A stretch of DNA of 64,000 nucleotides from Mrakia gelida. Taxonomy: Eukaryota; Basidiomycota; Tremellomycetes; Cystofilobasidiales; Mrakiaceae. Shown one piece after another: positions 45,602 to 55,832 of the stretch. Made by a program: the position numbers and the translations under genes. Below the pieces are notes generated by a model. That model was not told where the DNA came from and did not search any database. It saw only the letters and a program-made list of their open reading frames with translations. Position 1 is the first letter of the stretch; every line of letters begins with the position of its first letter. Location of the stretch: positions 2,356,001 through 2,420,000 of the forward strand of contig BRON01000001.1 in assembly GCA_024345305.1 (NCBI GenBank), read 5' to 3'.

Positions 45602-48600
45602 ATGACCAAAGTCGAGACCAAGGTCGAGACGGCTCACATTGACCACCCAGACGCTGATAAGCTCAAGTGAGTATGTCATCGAAGAGGAGATAAGAGGAAA
45701 CGCCCTCTTTTCTCCTTCCCTCCCGCTTTCAGCCCACACTCTTCGTTCTCCCTCGACTGACTTTCTCTTGGCCCTCCCCCTTCGCTTCTTCCCTCTCTCT
45801 CTCGTAGGAACGCCCAAATCTTCGATGTTCTCGCTGAGAAGCGAGTCTTCATGACAGACGAGCAGTCTAGACTAGTCTGGTGAGTCTTAAGCCTCGCTCG
45901 TTCGTTGGAAAGAAGGTTTTGGAGCTGACCCTCTCTTCCTCTCCTCCTCCTCGTCGACTTCGCTCTCTCTCTCTGATCAGCCGTAAGATCGACAGGGTCA
46001 TCCTTCCCGTCTTGATCTGGGTCTACTTCCTTCAGATTCTCGACAAATCCGTTCTCGTGAGTGTTTCGAAGCGAGCGAGGAGAGCAGAGCGGGACGAGTG
46101 AGACTTGGTCGCCGCGCGTCGTTTCTTTGAACTGAATCCCTCCACGTTTCTTTCGCATACTTCTTCTAGGGATATGGAGCCATCTTCGGGATGAGAACCG
46201 ACGCTGTGAGTGCCCTGTAGATCTTTGCGTCTCGTTCGAGGCTGGACCCGTCGCGACTCGTAACAACGAGCTGATCTCGGTCCCTTCGCCTCGTTTTCGT
46301 TCTTTCTCTTCAAAGAACCTCACTGGCCACCAATACTCCCTCATCTCTAGCAGTGGATACTGGGCTCAGCTCGCGTTCGTCCTTCATTCGTCTCACCTCT
46401 CATCCTTCCACTTTTCTTCAATCCCCCCTCCCTTCCTTTGCCGTTCCAATCGCGTCCGTCGATCAGCTTCGTCTTGCTGACTTGGCCTTCCTCCTTGTCC
46501 TTGCTGCAGTTGGCAACCCTTCTCTGCTTGGCTCATCGTCAAGGTCCCTCACAGGATCCTCATGCCTGTGCGTACTCCCTCAACGCGTCTCGATTCACGA
46601 CGTCGTCGTCTCGACTTTCGTCCCGTCTCGCTGTTTTGGCTCACCTTCTCTCCTATCTTGTGTTACCAATTAGATCATCGTCTTCTGCTGGGGTGTCTCT
46701 ACTGTCGGACTCGCTGCCTCAACCAACTTCCCCGGTCTCCTCGCCTCGCGATTCCTCCTCGGTGCGTCTCGCTTCCTTCGCTCGCTCGCCTTCATCTCGT
46801 TCTGACCCTCATCTCTTCCTCTTGAACAGGTCTCTTCGAGGCTTCGTGCCTTCCTCTCTTCGCCATCATCACTACCACCTGGTACAGGCGATCAGAGCAG
46901 TGCGTTTCCTTCCATTCCATCTTCCTCGCTTCGATCTCCTCACGTTGACTCTTATTCCCGTTCTCTTCAGACCCGTGAGGATTGCGATGTGGTACGGTAC
47001 AAACGGACTCGCATCTATGCTTGGTGTGAGTTCGCGACGCGTCTTTGCATTCTGGAAGAAGAGGGCGAGCTGACCTCGCTTTCGCCCTCCGCAGTCACTT
47101 TTGGCCTTCGCCTGCTCGTATCTTTCACCAAGTGCGTCCCTGCATCGATACCAGGTCCTCTTTCTCATCGTAGGGCTTCTCACAGTGGCTACTGCGCCCT
47201 GGATATAGTAAGTGAAACGATTTTGACCGGAACGCTCTTTCTCGGCCTGAGCTGACCTTTGTCGTTCTTGTTCGTTCTTCAGCTGGAAGCTCGACAACAA
47301 CCCCGCCGAGGCTCGATTCTTGACTGCCGAGGAGCGACTGGTAAGCTTTTTTCATAGCGAGCGGGAAAGGGAAGGCCGACAGAGGATGCGACGCGTACCG
47401 GAGGGAGTTTCGAAGAACGAGAACTGATCCTCCTTCTGCTTTTCGTTCTTTCCTCAGTGGGCGGTGGAGCGACTCCGAGACAACAACCAGGGATCGAGTG
47501 GTCAGGGAGTCAACTGGTCGCAGGTCGGAGAGGCGATGTGGTCGCCCGTCACTTGGCTCGTGAGTTTCCTTCGCAACAACGAGTTCGCGTCGAGCCTCAA
47601 ACGAACGCTGACATTTCCCTTTTCTTTCCCCACAGTTCGTCGCCCTTACCTTCTGCGTCAACACCTGCGCCTCCGTTTCCAACACTGTACGCCTCCATCT
47701 CTTTCTCACCACTCAAAGCGAGGTCCTCGACGTGAAGGTCGGCGAGCGAGCGACGCGCTGACCTTTTCCCCTTCCTTCTCTTTCTCCTTCCCAGTTCGGT
47801 CCCTTGATCATCAGCGGTATCGGATTCACTTCCAGGATCACTATCCTTCTCAACATTCCCTTCGGTGCCCTCCAGATCCTCGTCATCATTTTCGCCTCCT
47901 ACCTCGCCGTTCGATTCCGAATCAAGTCGGCCATCATCGCTGCCATCGTTCTTCCTTGCGTCGCTGGAGCCGCCATGCTCTACGCTCTTCCTCGACAGGG
48001 AAACAACGGGCCCCTCCTCCTCGGTTACTAGTGAGTCCCTTCGGCTTCCTTCGCTTCCCCTCATCGTTTCCCCCGAGCTGACTTTTTGTCGCGTCCTCTT
48101 CTCGTTTTCTTCAGCCTCATCGCCTTCCTCTTCGCTGGAAACCCTCTCGTCATCGGATGGTTGAGTGCCAACGTCGGAGGACAGTCGAAGAAGGTTCGTC
48201 TTTCTCTCTCTCGAGCGCTTTCACGATGGAAGCAGATCGAAACGCAAACTGACGCGTCTTCCGCTTCCCTCGTTTCAAACTCATCAGAGCACAATGGTGG
48301 CTATGTACCAGGTTGGGTCTTCCGTCGGTGTGAGTTCTCCTCTTTCTCTCTCTTTTCTTCGAAGGCTCACCCAGAGAAGCGACGCGAGACGAGAACTAAC
48401 GCGTCTTTCACTCTCTTCTCTTCTCCTCAGAACATCGTCGGACCCCTGCTCTTCTCCACCGACCAAGCCCCCCTCTACAAATCCGGCATCCGAGCCGTCC
48501 TCGGTCTCTTCATCACCGTCGTCGGAATCTCCGCCATCCTCGCGTTCCTGCTCTTCACCCTCAACAAGCGAAAAGAGATTGAGCGAGTCAAGAACGGGAA

Positions 48601-48839
48601 GCCCGCCAAGATCCACGACCGAAGCATGGACACCAAGTACGGAACCGCTCAGGTCGAGGAGGACGAGGAGGTTGGAAAGGGAGGAGTCGCTCTCGGAGGA
48701 AACTCGTTCAAAGAGTGAGTCTTTTCGTCTCGTTGGCTTTCTGCTTTTCTCGGTCGATCTCGAGTCGCTGACTCTCCTCTTCGTTCCCTTCCACAGTCTC
48801 TCCGATTTCAAGAACGACGAGTTCGTATACCTTCTTTAG
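45602..48839 (+). CDS. MFS anion:cation symporter, Dal5/allantoate permease-like
   Basis: Plasma-membrane transporter of the fungal ACS/Dal5 family, with at least 14 short exons. The N-terminus is hydrophilic; after it comes Arg-Lys-Ile-Asp-Arg-Val-Ile-Leu-Pro, the usual start of TM1, with Leu-Asp-Lys-Ser-Val-Leu at its end. Further segments include Gly-Tyr-Trp-Ala-Gln-Leu-Ala-Trp-Gln-Pro, Arg-Phe-Leu-Leu-Gly-Leu-Phe-Glu-Ala, Trp-Tyr-Arg-Arg-Ser-Glu-Gln, and the central loop Trp-Lys-Leu-Asp-Asn-Asn-Pro-Ala-Glu-Ala-Arg-Phe-Leu. Six more hydrophobic segments follow to about 48560, then a charged cytosolic tail. Stop TAG 48837-48839. One exon (near 46375) ends at a GTTCGT donor. Members carry allantoate, nicotinate, pantothenate or related anions; the substrate cannot be fixed here. 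Confidence 0.93.
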
Positions 48840-49202
48840 AGAAAAGGCCTCGTGTGCTGCCCCTTCGTTTCTGGTTTCTTTTGGGTCGAGAGTCGTTGGT
48901 TTTGATTAGTTTTGTACGAGCGTAGATGTTTGCTTCTGACGAAATATTAGGATGCCTTGAGTCCCATCCTCTTCGTCCACTCGAGTTGATGCTGAAGAAA
49001 GTCTTTCGCAATCAACCAAGGGAGCGAGCAAGGAGGGGGCTCGTCGAAGAAGAAGAGCGACGACGCGTCGGCTCTCGACTTCGTTCGACGGGGACCTTTT
49101 CGCTTGCCCATACTCCCCGTTCTTTCTCGAGAGACCGAAGAAGAATAGTCCCGATGAAATCCACATCATCGTATCCACATGACTACTCTCCTTCCACCTC
49201 CT
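48840..49202. other. Convergent intergenic region
   Basis: 3' UTRs of the MFS gene and of the minus-strand gene ending at 49203. A GACGCGTC site lies near 49063. Nothing else. Confidence 0.45.
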
Positions 49203-49776
49203 TCATGCTCTCTTTATCGAGAACGTCTGCCCAACCTGAACATCTCCGACCTCGACGACCCAACCCGTCTTGTGCTCATCCTTCGACACCCTCCCATCAT
49301 TCTGGACGATAACGATTCCACTGGCGAAAGTCGAAGCCTTGGTGGGTTGATTGGGGTTGGCGAGCATCTGAGCTGGGGTGGGAGTGTGCGTCGAGATCGC
49401 CTCGTAAGACCAGACGGATTTGGGTTTAGGTTTGCGTGTGTAGCTTGGAGGAGGGGAGAAGACGCGCTCGATCTGCTCCATAGAGGGGCGAGGGAGAAGA
49501 TGGCTTCAGTTTTGAGTGGCGAAGGAAGGAAGGAAGGAAGGGAGGGAGGGAAGATAACAACGAGCTCACCTCTTCGTCTGCTTCGAGAGACGATGTCGAC
49601 GCTGCTGCCTCTTCCTCCTTCTTCCCTGATATGATCGGTGTGTCGAGGATCATGATAGTGCTCCGAATTTGAGTCGGTGGAGGACGAGAGTAGCCGTCGA
49701 GAGGACCTGGTGGTGGGTGGCAGAGAGGGAGGAAAGGAAAGGAAGCGAGCGAGCTCAACGGCGCCATGCGATCCAC
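49203..49776 (-). CDS. Small uncharacterised protein
   Basis: Two exons. The first starts at 49776 or at the in-frame ATG at 49767, is Pro/Ser-rich, contains Ile-Met-Ile-Leu-Asp-Thr-Pro-Ile-Ile-Ser-Gly and ends with an acidic Glu/Ala stretch at a GTGAGC donor near 49570. The second exon, after an AG acceptor near 49480, starts Ile-Glu-Arg-Val-Phe-Ser-Pro-Pro-Pro and runs to TGA at 49203-49205. It has Ser-Val-Trp-Ser-Tyr-Glu-Ala-Ile and a valine-rich C-terminal part (Trp-Val-Val-Glu-Val-Gly-Asp-Val) that looks like beta strands. About 155 residues, no signal peptide. Not recognised; the exon start is uncertain. Confidence 0.5.
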
Positions 49777-50162
49777 CTGTTCTTCGAAGGTAGAGGGCGC
49801 TGCTGCGCTGTTCTATCGCAGTCTGAGGCGCCGAGCAAGAGTTTCGTTCTTCCGTCCAGCTTGTGCTAAGAAGGAAACTCAAGATGGTTGAAGGAGGAGG
49901 GCGTCGATGAAGAAGAAGCAGGGAGAGGGAGGAGGAGTCGAGCTCGACCGAGTGAAGAGGCGAGAAGCTCGAGGGCTGAGAGCACCCTTCGAATTTGTTC
50001 CGAGTGGCAGTGAAGAGCTTTCAGGCCGTGGTCTACCTTCTCACCCCTACGACGGTCAGATCTTCAGTCGATGTCAAGCTTTTTGATGGTGGGCGTTCCT
50101 GTTTTTCGAAGCTTCAGCCCGCCAGCCCTCGGTTCGTCACCGACTGCCATCTCCTCCCTCCG
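49777..50162. promoter_or_regulatory. Divergent promoter region
   Basis: Between the small minus-strand gene and vWA-UIM gene 2. No defined element is recognised. Confidence 0.4.
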
Positions 50163-52219
50163 ATGACTTCTGCCCAAGATCTTCGACTGTTCCAGAGCCA
50201 GACTTCGGTCGTAGAAGCTCTCTCGGAAGGTGAGTCTCTGTTTCTCTGCTCGATTTGGTGGCTTGTAGGGATGGACGATCGAGCAGAAGGCTGAACGTCG
50301 AGCTCACATCTTTCCTTCCTTCCCTTGCCCCTTCATCCCCTTCCCCTCCTTGCCTTGCCGGCTTCTCAGGCATCCAACTTCCTCCCATCAAGATCAAGTC
50401 CATCATCATGCGATACTGTGAATCTAAACTCGCCAACAGAGCTCCAGAGCAACTGGCAGTCAAGCTCTCGCTCCTAGAACACGAGCTCAAGAAGACCGCC
50501 GCCCGCAAAGGCGTTCGAGTGATGCCAGGACTGGAGGCAGTGTGAGTATAAGAGCAGACGGGAATTTTACCTGGATAAGCTCGAGATGACGAGGCTGACT
50601 TTTGACCTTCTTTGGCGGTTCAGATTCATCGAGATCAGACACGAACTCAAGCTCGCTCCCTCCGTCGTCTTTCGCTCTGCGCCCTCAACAACAGCGTCCT
50701 CATCTCGACCACCACCGACCCAAGCCGTCACTCGAGAACCATCCACCTCGAATGGTCTCGCTCCACCTCCAGCTTGGACGCCTCGAGTGGAAGATCCTCC
50801 TGCTCCCCCTCCCCGGACGTCAAGCGAGGATGATCTCGAACGAGCGATGAGGGAGAGTCTGCTAGTAGCACAACCTCTTCCGACGTCTATCCACGAAATG
50901 GCACCACTACCTCCCTCTCACCTCTCTCAACAGCAAGAACTTCCCTCGGCTCCCTCCTCGTCAACTCCTCTCGCCCGTCAGACCTTCGAATCAACCTACC
51001 TCTCCCTCCCTCTCCCAACTCCCTCCTCCTCCTCCTCCTCAACTCCAATCTTCCAAGACAACGACCCTCTGGAACTCTTCGCCACATCGTTCCACCAAAC
51101 GGTATTCCTCGTCGACGACTCTCGCTCCCTTCGCCTCGACTCCTCGACAGCGGTCGACGCGATCTCGAGACTCGCTTCTCTCGTTTCGCTTCTTTCCTCG
51201 CCACCCGAGCTCTTATTCGTTAAGCTGAAGGGGTTGGGTGCCAGGTGCGAGACCAGGGGACAGGTGAAGGAGCTGTTTCAGGCGGCGAAGCTGGAGTGGG
51301 AGGAGGAGAGAGGGAGCAGGGTTGGGTTGGGCAAAATGTTCGGAGATCTGCTGCAGGATTACTTGGGGAGGCTGGAAAAGGAGCCTGAGAAGGACAACGC
51401 GAGGGCATGCGAGCAGGAAACATTGGACGAGTGTGTGGAGGGGGGAAGATCCGGCTTTGGAGCCAGGCTGCGTTTGAGGGAAGACGCGTCGAGGAAGACG
51501 ATCAAACCACTCATCCTTGTGAGTTGTCGGCTCACCCTCTCCGAGCTCTAGCGATCCTTGTACTCACTGACTCTCGTCTCCGCTTTTTAATTGCCCTCGC
51601 AGATTGTTCTCACGGACGGGTGAGTGCACAAAGGACGTCGCGACAACCCAATCGCTCCTGCTGATTCAAACTCCCTCCTCCTTCCCCTACACCCAGCACT
51701 TCCTCTGATGATTTGGGGGTGAGTGTTACTGGGCAACACCAGTACGAGCCGCCGTCAAGCACTGACCTGCTTGCATTTCTCATCGTTCTGCAGAGCGTCC
51801 TCCTCTCTGCTTCGAGAAGACTCGACCGACTCAACGCTCCGCAAGGTCAACTCGGGATCTTCTTCCTTCAGCTGGGAGTGAGTGCTCAGCATATCACCTT
51901 TCTAACATCTGCGTCTTCGATGGCTGACCTCGCCGTCGTCTATTTGCTCTCGCAGACCGACCCTCTCGCTCAAACTTACCTTCGCTCGCTCTCGAGGCTG
52001 ACGGTCAAAGATCCCTCGCTAGGACGTGAGATCGCGGATTCGACAATCTGGACACTACCTTCGTCAGCATCTACCTCGTCGGGAGATCATCGAGCCAGTC
52101 GGAGTGAAGAGCGAAGGGTGCAGGAGGCCGTCTTGTTGAGGAAGATTCTGCTCGGTTCGACCAATCGCAGGGTTGCTGAGGTAGATTTGGATTCTTCGTC
52201 TCGAGGGTATGAGTCTTGA
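50163..52219 (+). CDS. vWA-UIM protein, copy 2
   Basis: Paralogue of the gene at 33325-35424, with matching exon order and splice phases. Exon 1 (from 50163) ends Ser-Val-Val-Glu-Ala-Leu-Ser-Glu; exon 2 has Ile-Ile-Met-Arg-Tyr-Cys-Glu-Ser-Lys-Leu. The large exon (about 50624-51518) has Pro-Pro-Ala-Trp-Thr-Pro-Arg, the UIM-like Asp-Leu-Glu-Arg-Ala-Met-Arg-Glu-Ser-Leu-Leu, and the vWA start Phe-Leu-Val-Asp-Asp-Ser-Arg-Ser. Later exons give Ile-Val-Leu-Thr-Asp-Gly, Ser-Ser-Asp-Asp-Leu and Arg-Leu-Asp-Arg-Leu-Asn-Ala-Pro-Gln-Gly-Gln-Leu-Gly. The stop TGA is at 52217-52219; it reads about ten residues past the point where copy 1 ends. vWA domains bind protein partners through a metal site and UIMs bind ubiquitin, so an adaptor role is likely but unproven. 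Confidence 0.82.
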
Positions 52220-52570
52220 GATAGCTTGGTACTGTTGGAAGTGCAAAAAGTCTGCGGGGGTCGTGAAGGAGGAGAAGGATGCTGAAGAAAGAAAGAACGA
52301 CAACGACGACGCGTCGAGACTCGAGGGTTGTCCTTCACCCGAGCTCGTGTCGAAGTCCGGTTCTTCTTTCGTCCCTCGAGCGGATACACAGATGACCCAA
52401 ACTCGCCCAGCTCTGCGAGAGCGAGAGAGCAGTGTAGGAGAGAGAGAAGAACATCCATCGAGGCAAATCGAAAAAGAAAAGCTACGACGACCCGAGAGAA
52501 AGAAAGGACTAAGCGGAGGTGGGGAGCTGAGCTCGAAAGAAAGTAGACGACGCTAGACTATATAGCCTAC
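52220..52570. other. Convergent intergenic region
   Basis: 3' flanks of vWA-UIM gene 2 and HEM1. A GACGCGTC site lies at 52308-52315. No gene is supported. Confidence 0.45.
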
Positions 52571-55251
52571 TCAAAAGGTAATGGTAAGATCGTCCGCCTT
52601 GATGGAAGCGGGCCCAAGGAGACGAGTGAATCGACCGAGGGCCGACGCGACGGCATCGATCTCGATGGGGATAGAGGTTCCATCGACGAGCATCTGAGGA
52701 GCAGTTCCGTCGAGGAGACCGAGCTCCTTGTCGTTCCAAACGTTGGCGACCTGGTTGTTGGGCTTTCCAACTCCGGAGACGTGTCCTCCTTCGGCGATCC
52801 AGTCGTCGACTCGCTTGATTCCGAGCTCAGTGAAGAGGGCGTCGATGGATTCGATGAGGTGAGCCATCTGTTCGACGGTGTGACCGGGGGTGGGGGTGAC
52901 TCGAAGGCGCTCGGAACCGACGGGGACTGTTTGAGGGAAGGGAAGGGAAGGGGAGGAGCGAAGGGAGAGCAGACGGATGAAGGACAAGAGTCAGCGATGC
53001 AAAGTTGAACTACCAGAGGGTCGAGAGAGCGCTAAAAACCTGTAGGAAAGTTGACGGATTGAATATAGATGCCATACTGAGAGAGAAGACGATCCGAGGC
53101 GGCTTTGGCGAGAGCGGCGTCGCCGACGAGGAGGGGGATAATGTGCGAAGGTCCAGGACTGCGAAGAACGAACGAGGGCAAGTCAGCATTCAGACTCTAC
53201 CACAGAGTAGGTACAGACTGATATATCATGATTGGGGAAGCGACTGACACGACAGGGATTCCCCTCTTAGCGAACTCAGCCTTGACAGCTCGAGTGTTGA
53301 GATGCTGGAGCCGTCGATCGGCGAGGCACTCCTTCTGGTAGGCAACGGCGGCCTGATCTCCAGCAACGATGACGGGAGGGAGAGAGGTGGTGAAGATGAA
53401 TCCAGGAGCGTAGGATCGAACCACTGGAAGGGGAGAAAAAAGAGCGCGAAGCGGTTGAGATCAGGATTCGAAACTCGACGCGTCGAGAAAGAGGGGAGAA
53501 GGCAGGACTCACTGTCGACGAATCGAGCGGATCCAGCGATGTAACCTCCGAGACCTCCGTAAGCCTTGCTGAGCGTTCCAGAGATGATGTCGACTCGGTC
53601 CATGACGGATCCAGGGATGGCCTCGGACGAGTTTCCAGCGGCGAGGTGGGCCTCGAAATCGAGATGCTCGGCGACTCCAGCTCCTCGGGGTCCGTACATT
53701 CCGACGGCATGAACCTATGGAGCGAAGAAAAAGCAGAACGAAAGGGGAGAGTCAGAACAGGAGAGAGAAAAAGGATGAAGGCCCAAGAACGGACGCGACG
53801 AAGGAGAATGAAGAACGAACCTCATCGTTGAAAGTCAAAGCTCCGTACTTCTCAGCGAGGTCGCACATCTCAGCGATGGGTCCGACGCTCCCGCACATCG
53901 AGTAGACACTCTCGAAGGCGATAACCTTGGGAGTGTCGAGAGGGTACTTGGCGAGTTTCGCCTCGAGGTCGGCCATGTCGTTGTGCTTGAAGATCTCCTT
54001 CTTCGCTCCCGAGTGCCTGATTCCCTCGATCATCGAAGCGTGGTTGGAAGCATCCGAGAAGTAGACGAGTCCTGGGATCCTTCGACCGAGGGTAGCGAGA
54101 GTCGCGTCGTTGGCGACGTAGCAGGACGAAAAGACGAGAGCGGCCTCCTTGCGATGGAGGTTGGCCATCTCGTCCTCGAGAGCGAGATGAAGGGAGTGGT
54201 TTCCAGCGATGTTACGAGTTCCTCCGGCTCCGCTTCCGTACTTGGTGAGAGCTTGTCTGGGGAGAGAAAAAGAAAAGGGAAGGAGGGAGGTCAGCGACGA
54301 GACGCGTGAAAGAGAGTCGATGGACTGAGCTCACTTCATCGTAGCGAGCACGACGGGAGACTTGGACATTCCCAGGTAATCGTTGGCGCACCAGACGTTG
54401 ACCTCGTCCTTGACGTTGGCTGTATGAGCGATGGGGAACTTGGCAGCGAGTCGGTTGATGTTGTTGAAGTATCGGTAAGACCTGGGAGGGAACGAGGCGA
54501 GGTCAGCACTTGCTCGTTCGAAAGGATGGCTCTGAAAATATGATGAAAGAGGACAGCATCTACTCACTTGTCCTTGTGCTTCTTGTCGAGCTCGTTCTCG
54601 TAGAGTTGCTCGTAGTTGAACCCAGAGGCGACGCGCTTTCCGTTGAGGGTCGAGGTCGAGAGCTTCTCCGCCTTGACTTGTTGAGAAGTTGAAGTAGCTT
54701 CGTAGTATCCCGTCAAGACGTTGTCCTGTAGAACAGAGAAGGTGGAAAGAGAGGAAGGAAGGGGGAGAGCAAGATCGGAAAGTTGAGCAATCAGAAGAAC
54801 GAAGAAGGAAGGCGTGGAGGGCTGAGGGCTGAAAGTGGAACGAGCGACGTACAACTCGATCGATATCGGCGAAGGTCTGAGGAGTAGCGACGGCTTGCTG
54901 GGGAGAAGACCCAGTAGAGAACGTTCTAGCGGATCCAGAGGGGAGGGGACCACCGGCAGCCTGGAGGAGGAAGGGAAGGTCGAAAAAGAAGGGAAGGTCA
55001 GGTTCGCTTTTGAGCTCGAGCTCTTTTCATCCTTCTCCTTCCGATCCAGCTTCCCTTCCCTTCCCACACCCCGCTAACGAACCTAAAACAAGAAGAGAAG
55101 CAAGACTGACCTTCTCGAGAACGGGTCCGACGACTGGGCAGTGGAGAGCTGGCGAGGTCGAGAGGGATCGAAGCTGCAAAGTCGAGGCCGAGTTCAGGAA
55201 CGGACAGCTGCCCTTGAGAGCTCGCAAAGACGCAAGATGGAGGTTCGACAT
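52571..55251 (-). CDS. HEM1: 5-aminolevulinate synthase, mitochondrial
   Basis: First enzyme of haem synthesis: condenses glycine and succinyl-CoA using PLP in the mitochondrial matrix. Minus-strand, about nine exons. Exon 1 (55251-55111) has a presequence with two Cys-Pro haem-regulatory motifs (Cys-Pro-Phe-Leu and His-Cys-Pro-Val-Val). The catalytic core shows Trp-Cys-Ala-Asn-Asp-Tyr-Leu-Gly-Met (near 54390), [10 protein letters not shown] (near 54230), [10 protein letters not shown] (near 54030), Asn-Asp-Glu-Val-His-Ala-Val-Gly (across the intron near 53710-53820) and the PLP-lysine motif Gly-Thr-Leu-Ser-Lys-Ala-Tyr-Gly-Gly (near 53560). The C-terminal domain ends at TGA 52571-52573. The length and motif order match fungal Hem1. 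Confidence 0.97.
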
Positions 55252-55832
55252 CGAGGAGAGGGCGGAGGTGAGGGAGAGGAGAGAGAAGAGGAGCAGAAAA
55301 GAAGCGGAAGAGAGAAGGAGGGGGAGGGAGTGATGGTCGGTGGAAGGAAGGAAGAGAAGTCGACGGCCTTTGAGCTGTTCTCGACTTTTTAGAACGAACG
55401 CGGTTGGGTCCCGTCTTCTCACCTCCCTACCGCGCAAATCATGCACGGAGACTACGAGAACAAAGTCCCTCGTAGAAGAGAGTGTCTCAATCTCGAGCAG
55501 CTTTTTCGGAAAGGTCCGATCGTCTCTGCAAGGGAGGAAAAGGCAAACGCGTCGAAGGGTGAGCCCGCTCGTCTCGGCCTGGTTCTCCGGGTCTTCTTGC
55601 TCACAGATTTCGAGCCAAACTGCGAGAAATCGCGCTGAACGGCGATCGGGAAGGCTCTCTATACTTTAGTTTTTGGTTGTCTCGCCTTTTGGTCAACTTG
55701 GAAGAGCTCAGGTGTCGGTGAAGGGGAGGAAACGAAGAAATCGCGACGCGTCGCGGGAACCAGAACTCTCCGCTCTCGACGAATCGAAACACGCTGAATC
55801 GGTAAAATAAATAGGTTACTGAAGTACGCGAC
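55252..55832. other. Upstream region of HEM1 and 3' flank of the arrestin gene
   Basis: HEM1 promoter and leader, then the 3' UTR of the alpha-arrestin gene. GACGCGTC-type sites lie near 55548 and 55746. No gene is supported. Confidence 0.45.
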
